Below, one piece after another: positions 21,701-25,282 of a DNA stretch of 25,282 nucleotides (the stretch's first letter is position 1; each line of letters begins with the position of its first letter). The notes beneath the pieces were generated by a model that worked only from the letters and a program-made list of their open reading frames with translations, ran no database searches and had not been told where the DNA came from. Source of the DNA: Saccoglossus kowalevskii (lineage: Eukaryota > Hemichordata > Enteropneusta > Harrimaniidae); the NCBI RefSeq assembly GCF_000003605.2, contig NW_003145783.1, positions 452,744 through 478,025 on the forward strand, read 5' to 3'. The translations under genes and the position numbers were made by a program.

Positions 21701-23121
21701 TACGAAATTCGCACGTGAACGTCATGTTGTGTCGCTTCGAACCAAATTAGATCGTGGATAACTTTAATAAAATATAATCATCTTCGCTACGAGTTGCAAA
21801 GAACAAATACTACCAACCAGCACGGCGGCAGCGAACCTCGTTTGCTCATTTATTCAGAATTGCGTTATTTAGAAAAACGATGAATACTACGTCCACGCCC
21901 TCGATATCAGTCAGCTTCAAAAATTTCTTTGTCATGACATGCGCAAAGCATTTCATCCCAAGCGATTATACATTGGAATGAGAATGCCGATCGACCACAC
22001 AGCAGCGTGTGGACTTCTCCCGATGACAGCAGTGGGAGTAGGTTGTCGAATAAAAGGTACATCGAGTGCACATATCATAACTACAGGGAAAATTGTAGGG
22101 ATCGGCTTAAGAACCACTGTCAATGTTTTCAGACCGACACTTTACATTCTGTCTGCTTTTGACAAACTCAAGCCCTCACGTTGTGTTTTCTTTCCCGTAG
22201 TTCATTCCATGGTAATCTGTAAGTAACACAAACAACGCGCTAGTGGCGTTTATTTCACCTCATTCATCGCGCCATTCACGTTCGTTTGAGAAATAGAAAA
22301 TATAATGCAATGAATCACTGTTTCTCGTTGTTAATGAGGTTGAGGATGACTTCATACAATATGGAAATGCTAATTCGTAAAAATAATTTATATCGAGAAA
22401 TTCTTGAATTTAAAATGTGTCAACATATATAAAGATTCAATTAAAATACTTGTTTGGTATAATTTTGTTCTGAAAAAAAAAACAGTCACATTAAATAAAC
22501 AGTGTTGATGATTTATTAGCAAATGTTTTGTAAAACGAGGATTTTCTCTCGTATTCATTTTAAAAATTAATATTTAACTGAGAATTGACAATACCCCTGT
22601 TAACTGTAAACAGTAGAATCAGTGACTGAAAAACGTTTACAACACGAAAAAATGAATGTCCACTGATCTGTGTTATTATCTAAAGCTATTATTATACGTA
22701 CCTCCTGAAAAACCGTTGATTTGTACTGTGATCGGTCATATATCCATCCATGATTACATTTTATAGTATCATTGGTGTATGTCTTGTTGTCATAGCGTTC
22801 ACAATTACTGTAAACCAAACCACTACCACACTGATTAGAGCTCTCTTCTAATGGTATACTGTGGTTCTTCATCATGTCTTGGCAAAACATTACCGAGTTT
22901 TTCAAACTGCATTCATTTTCATCCAACTCTGGGACATAGCACCAATGTTCAGTCTCAGCGGCCAAGAACACTTGCGCGAATGCATGGCTCGCTGGTAAGA
23001 TGGCCATGAGGCAAAGTAGATAGTAACAGCGTTTCTGATAGGTTCCAAATTCACAAAGATATTCGCCAAGTATGTCATCAAACTTTCTACATTTATACGT
23101 GTCTCCTCGAAATTTCTTCAT
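16402..23121 (-). CDS. SLC22-family organic ion transporter, intact, 10 exons, 561 aa
   Basis: Exons in order of transcription: 22702-23121, 20021-20124, 19665-19819, 19394-19562, 18830-18977, 18480-18559, 18169-18386, 17963-18074, 16604-16813 and 16402-16471. They total 1686 nt with matching phases. Start at MKKFRGD because an in-frame TGA lies six codons upstream and the pseudogene aligns there. Exon 1 encodes TM1 and the large extracellular loop (six Cys between residues 61 and 122; sequons at Asn86, Asn112, Asn117). MFS motif A, FGALSDRIGRLP, is at 169-180; TELVGPSKR starts at 228; PESPRW is at 286-291; YYGLSLNTSNLGG is in exon 7; AEIYPTPVRT and LLLPETRHQKLPETLEE close the second half. 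SLC22 proteins are plasma-membrane carriers of organic cations, zwitterions or anions. Arg481 in TM11 (CARIGG) is at the position that is Arg in OAT/OCTN and Asp in OCT members, hinting at anion or zwitterion substrates. The exact substrate is unknown. The C-terminal tail comes from a separate 70-nt exon. Confidence 0.93.
18241..18396 (-). other. 156-bp tract identical to 6329-6484 (gene-conversion candidate, copy 2 side)
   Basis: Exon 7 of the intact gene plus 10 bp of intron 6. It is the partner of the identical tract in the pseudogene at a constant offset of 11912. Confidence 0.85.
18665..18736. repeat. (TA)36 microsatellite in intron 5
   Basis: A 72-bp uninterrupted AT dinucleotide run between exons 5 and 6 of the intact gene. 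The pseudogene intron has only a short ATATAC at the equivalent place, so the expansion followed the duplication. The tract gives artefactual Tyr-Ile frames on both strands. Confidence 0.97.
20215..22690. other. About 2.4 kb of extra DNA in intron 1 of the intact SLC22 gene
   Basis: Intron 1 is 2577 nt here (20125-22701) but 173 nt in the pseudogene (8136-8308). The last 90 or so bases before the acceptor are still alignable (TGTGTGCGAACTATCT versus CGGTGTGAACTATTTA), while the rest is unique to this copy. Inside are a TGACGTCA palindrome (20976-20983), a short ATG frame starting MVDYNDGGDENDLGKHGF at 21020, the string GCCCGAAACGT near 21628, and a short frame MTCAKHFIPSDYTLE near 21935. I found no terminal repeats or target duplications, so I cannot say whether this is one insertion. 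Confidence 0.6.
20976..20983. promoter_or_regulatory. CRE-like palindrome TGACGTCA
   Basis: A perfect CREB/ATF consensus site lies 37 bp before the plus-strand ATG at 21020, within a CpG-containing stretch of intron 1. A chance occurrence is possible, so function is only suggested. Confidence 0.25.
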
Positions 23122-23146
23122 ACTGATATGTCGTACTCATAGAACT
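23122..23146 (-). promoter_or_regulatory. 5' leader of the intact SLC22 gene with conserved splice acceptor
   Basis: The minus strand reads TTCTTTATTATTTCAG (AG at 23146-23145), then 23 nt of leader to the ATG at 23121. The pseudogene has the matching string, which argues that the real first exon or a trans-spliced leader joins here. Confidence 0.5.
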
Positions 23147-23179
23147 GAAATAATAAAGAACGATTTCATCAGAAATAAG

Positions 23180-25282
23180 ATTGTCATTTATCATCCAATT
23201 GACCAAATGGCACTAGCATTGGACATGAAACAGAATTCGAATACATTCAACAGCAGATACACAACTTAGTTGCTTAAAGTGTCTAATTATATGTTAACCA
23301 CTTCAAGTTAGTTATCGGCATTCACATTAAAATAACGTATTATATAGAAATGATTCATGATTTGCATACGAATACACTACCCACATTCATCGCCCAATTT
23401 TAAATGCGAATATCGTCTTGGTATGTGAATTATAGTCCAGACGTCTACCAGTTTTGAAATAAGACTAGTGTAATGCAACGGCACCTGTACAACGATTGGT
23501 CTCTCATGGCGACAGTCGCTCGACTGGTCAGGTTTAATGTTGGGCGTCTTCTGTCTAATTGAGTGTGTTTTCCCTATAACGGGACACTTTGCTTTGAATT
23601 CGCGTTAGCTAAATATTAATAACATCATTATTTAACAGTTATTTCTCCGTAGCACGCCCGCTGTGACCGACCCTATTAGAGTTTAACGACTTAAAATCTG
23701 TGGTAGGCGGAATGTTTAAGAGAAAACATATTTTAAACTCAAATTCATCAAAAGGTATTGGCCACAATGAACTTATACTTGTATACATGTATACAGACAA
23801 TTAAAGAACCAAAATATACTAAGTGAAACAATATTGAACCAAACTCTATAGCATTTCCATGATGCGCATAGTCCATCCCTCGTCAATTCATTTGTATCTC
23901 ACTGAATTTCTCTTTACAATTACACATCAGTATGTTCCAGCTGACCGTAATGCTACGTATTGCAGTAATATTGATGAACGCCACAATGTAAATGGTTTCA
24001 CGTGATATTTTACTTCGTTACTTCGAGTACTCGACTGTTAATTAATTCGCTCAAAGTGACAAAGAATAAAGGGGTTATCATGTTTGCATTGGTGAGAACC
24101 ATAACACTCAAATGGGTAAAAGCTGTGCTATGTGATATCGATTATTGTCGACCATTATCCGATGGCCGGGGTTGGTCACAGGGGCTTTTGACATATATCG
24201 AACAATGTTAAGAATAATTTTCGCTGCATGGACCAATTTAGCCAAGCAGTGGCCACCAAATATGAACCGCGTATTTTGTATATTACGTATCACCATTTAC
24301 CTCATTTGACAGTTTGATATTCCAATTGTATAGATACGCGCGCTGATATTTATTCCATCAGGGATTAATCATAAGTTCTGAAAATAAATGAAGCTCAAAA
24401 ATAAAAAAAAGAGTATTACACATTGTTTAGCATCTTGCCGCACAAGTTTGTTGGCGAAACTCCTGTTTTCTTCATGAGGTCAGCAACTCAGACAGTTGAA
24501 ACCATTAAATTTCCAACATTCCCGTTTCCTTACATCCCGCAACGCTCTACCAACCATACATTACTGTGACGTATTTATATGTATTATATGTAAATCAGTC
24601 TTCCAATTCTTATGTTCAGTTATTTTGATTGAAACCACTAAATTCCAAGTAGTTTTTTTTACTATCCGTCTTAGCCATGTGTAAGTGGGATGTGAAACTA
24701 AGAGGGGTATATTTCCGGCAAATAATTTCTTATCGTTTTGAGGAAGTGTAATGTTAAACTATAATACAACCTATCCACAATGTTGTTTCAATGCTTTGCG
24801 CCATCATTTGTGAATTACTGTCAACTTCCCTCACCTCGGCTCGCAGCCGAGATATACCTTCGTAACAAGAGTGCAAAGCTCCGGGGGTTAGCCAAGATTA
24901 ATTCTGGACATGAAATATGCCATGCTTAGAATAGGAGCAGAATAGAATGATTAGAATATATTATATATATAATACAAATAAGCCGACCTTAGTGCACACC
25001 GTTTATAAACGATGGACTTCAAGTTCGTATAACAGATAAACGTTGATTATTTGCAATCTCGAGAAGGAGCAAACGGACGCGTATCGATATTTACTTTACA
25101 GTGCACTAAAGGGGCTCAAGAGTATCATATGTGATACGCAATATCGAGTAATTTTGATCATTATATGATGACCGCGATTGGTTACGATTTCTATTCAACT
25201 ACATTGCTAATGTGTTTTTTTTGTTTTTTTTATTCTTATACAATTAACAATACATGAAAAGGAAACAGAACAAAAAGTACAA
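23180..25282. other. Upstream flank with no recognised gene
   Basis: No family motif or sustained frame on either strand. The only structured item is a perfect 7-bp hairpin, CTCGGCT-CGC-AGCCGAG, at 24835-24851. The promoter of the SLC22 gene is presumably here but cannot be located. No homology to the region upstream of copy 1 is apparent by eye. Confidence 0.45.

Overview
This is invertebrate metazoan genomic DNA. It is AT-rich and intron-rich, has consensus GT-AG introns of roughly 100-1150 bp, a 50-N scaffold gap, minisatellite DNA and remnants of animal retroelements. I cannot fix the phylum from sequence alone. There are no bacterial-style genes, and most open frames in the window are accidental or shadows of exons.

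The core is a tandem pair of SLC22-family (organic cation/carnitine/anion transporter) genes, both on the minus strand and about 12 kb apart. The upstream-lying copy (16402-23121) can be spliced into ten exons. Their lengths sum to 1686 nt, phases match at all nine junctions, and the product is a complete 561-residue 12-TM transporter. The other copy (4474-8727) has the same ten exons and keeps GT and AG at every splice site. It carries frameshifts, stops or deletions in exons 1, 2, 3, 5, 6, 7 and 9, so it is a pseudogene. Within exon 7 a 156-bp tract is identical in the two copies although the rest differs by about 7-13%, which suggests a recent gene-conversion patch.

Layout. 1-3215: about 100 copies of a 32-bp minisatellite with higher-order blocks. 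3218-3999: a TA-flanked terminal-inverted-repeat element sitting inside the array and carrying a decayed RecQ-helicase-like N-terminus. 4002-4152: the array resumes. 4474-8776: SLC22 pseudogene. 8777-15603: gene-poor spacer with a Penelope-like GIY-YIG endonuclease relic (about 9603-9950), the assembly gap (10447-10496), a CpG/GC-richer block (11190-11870) and a LINE endonuclease relic (about 14744-15160). 15604-16137: a second, shorter array of the same 32-bp repeat. 16402-23146: intact SLC22 gene, with a (TA)36 tract in intron 5 and about 2.4 kb of extra DNA in intron 1. 23147-25282: nothing recognised.

The same minisatellite, in the same orientation, lies just beyond the 3' end of each SLC22 copy, next to a candidate AATAAA signal. 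Gene plus array therefore look like one ancestral duplicated unit, after which one array expanded and its gene died. The most novel candidate is the TIR element with the RecQ-like fragment. The conversion tract and the intact-splice-site pseudogene are also worth a second look.
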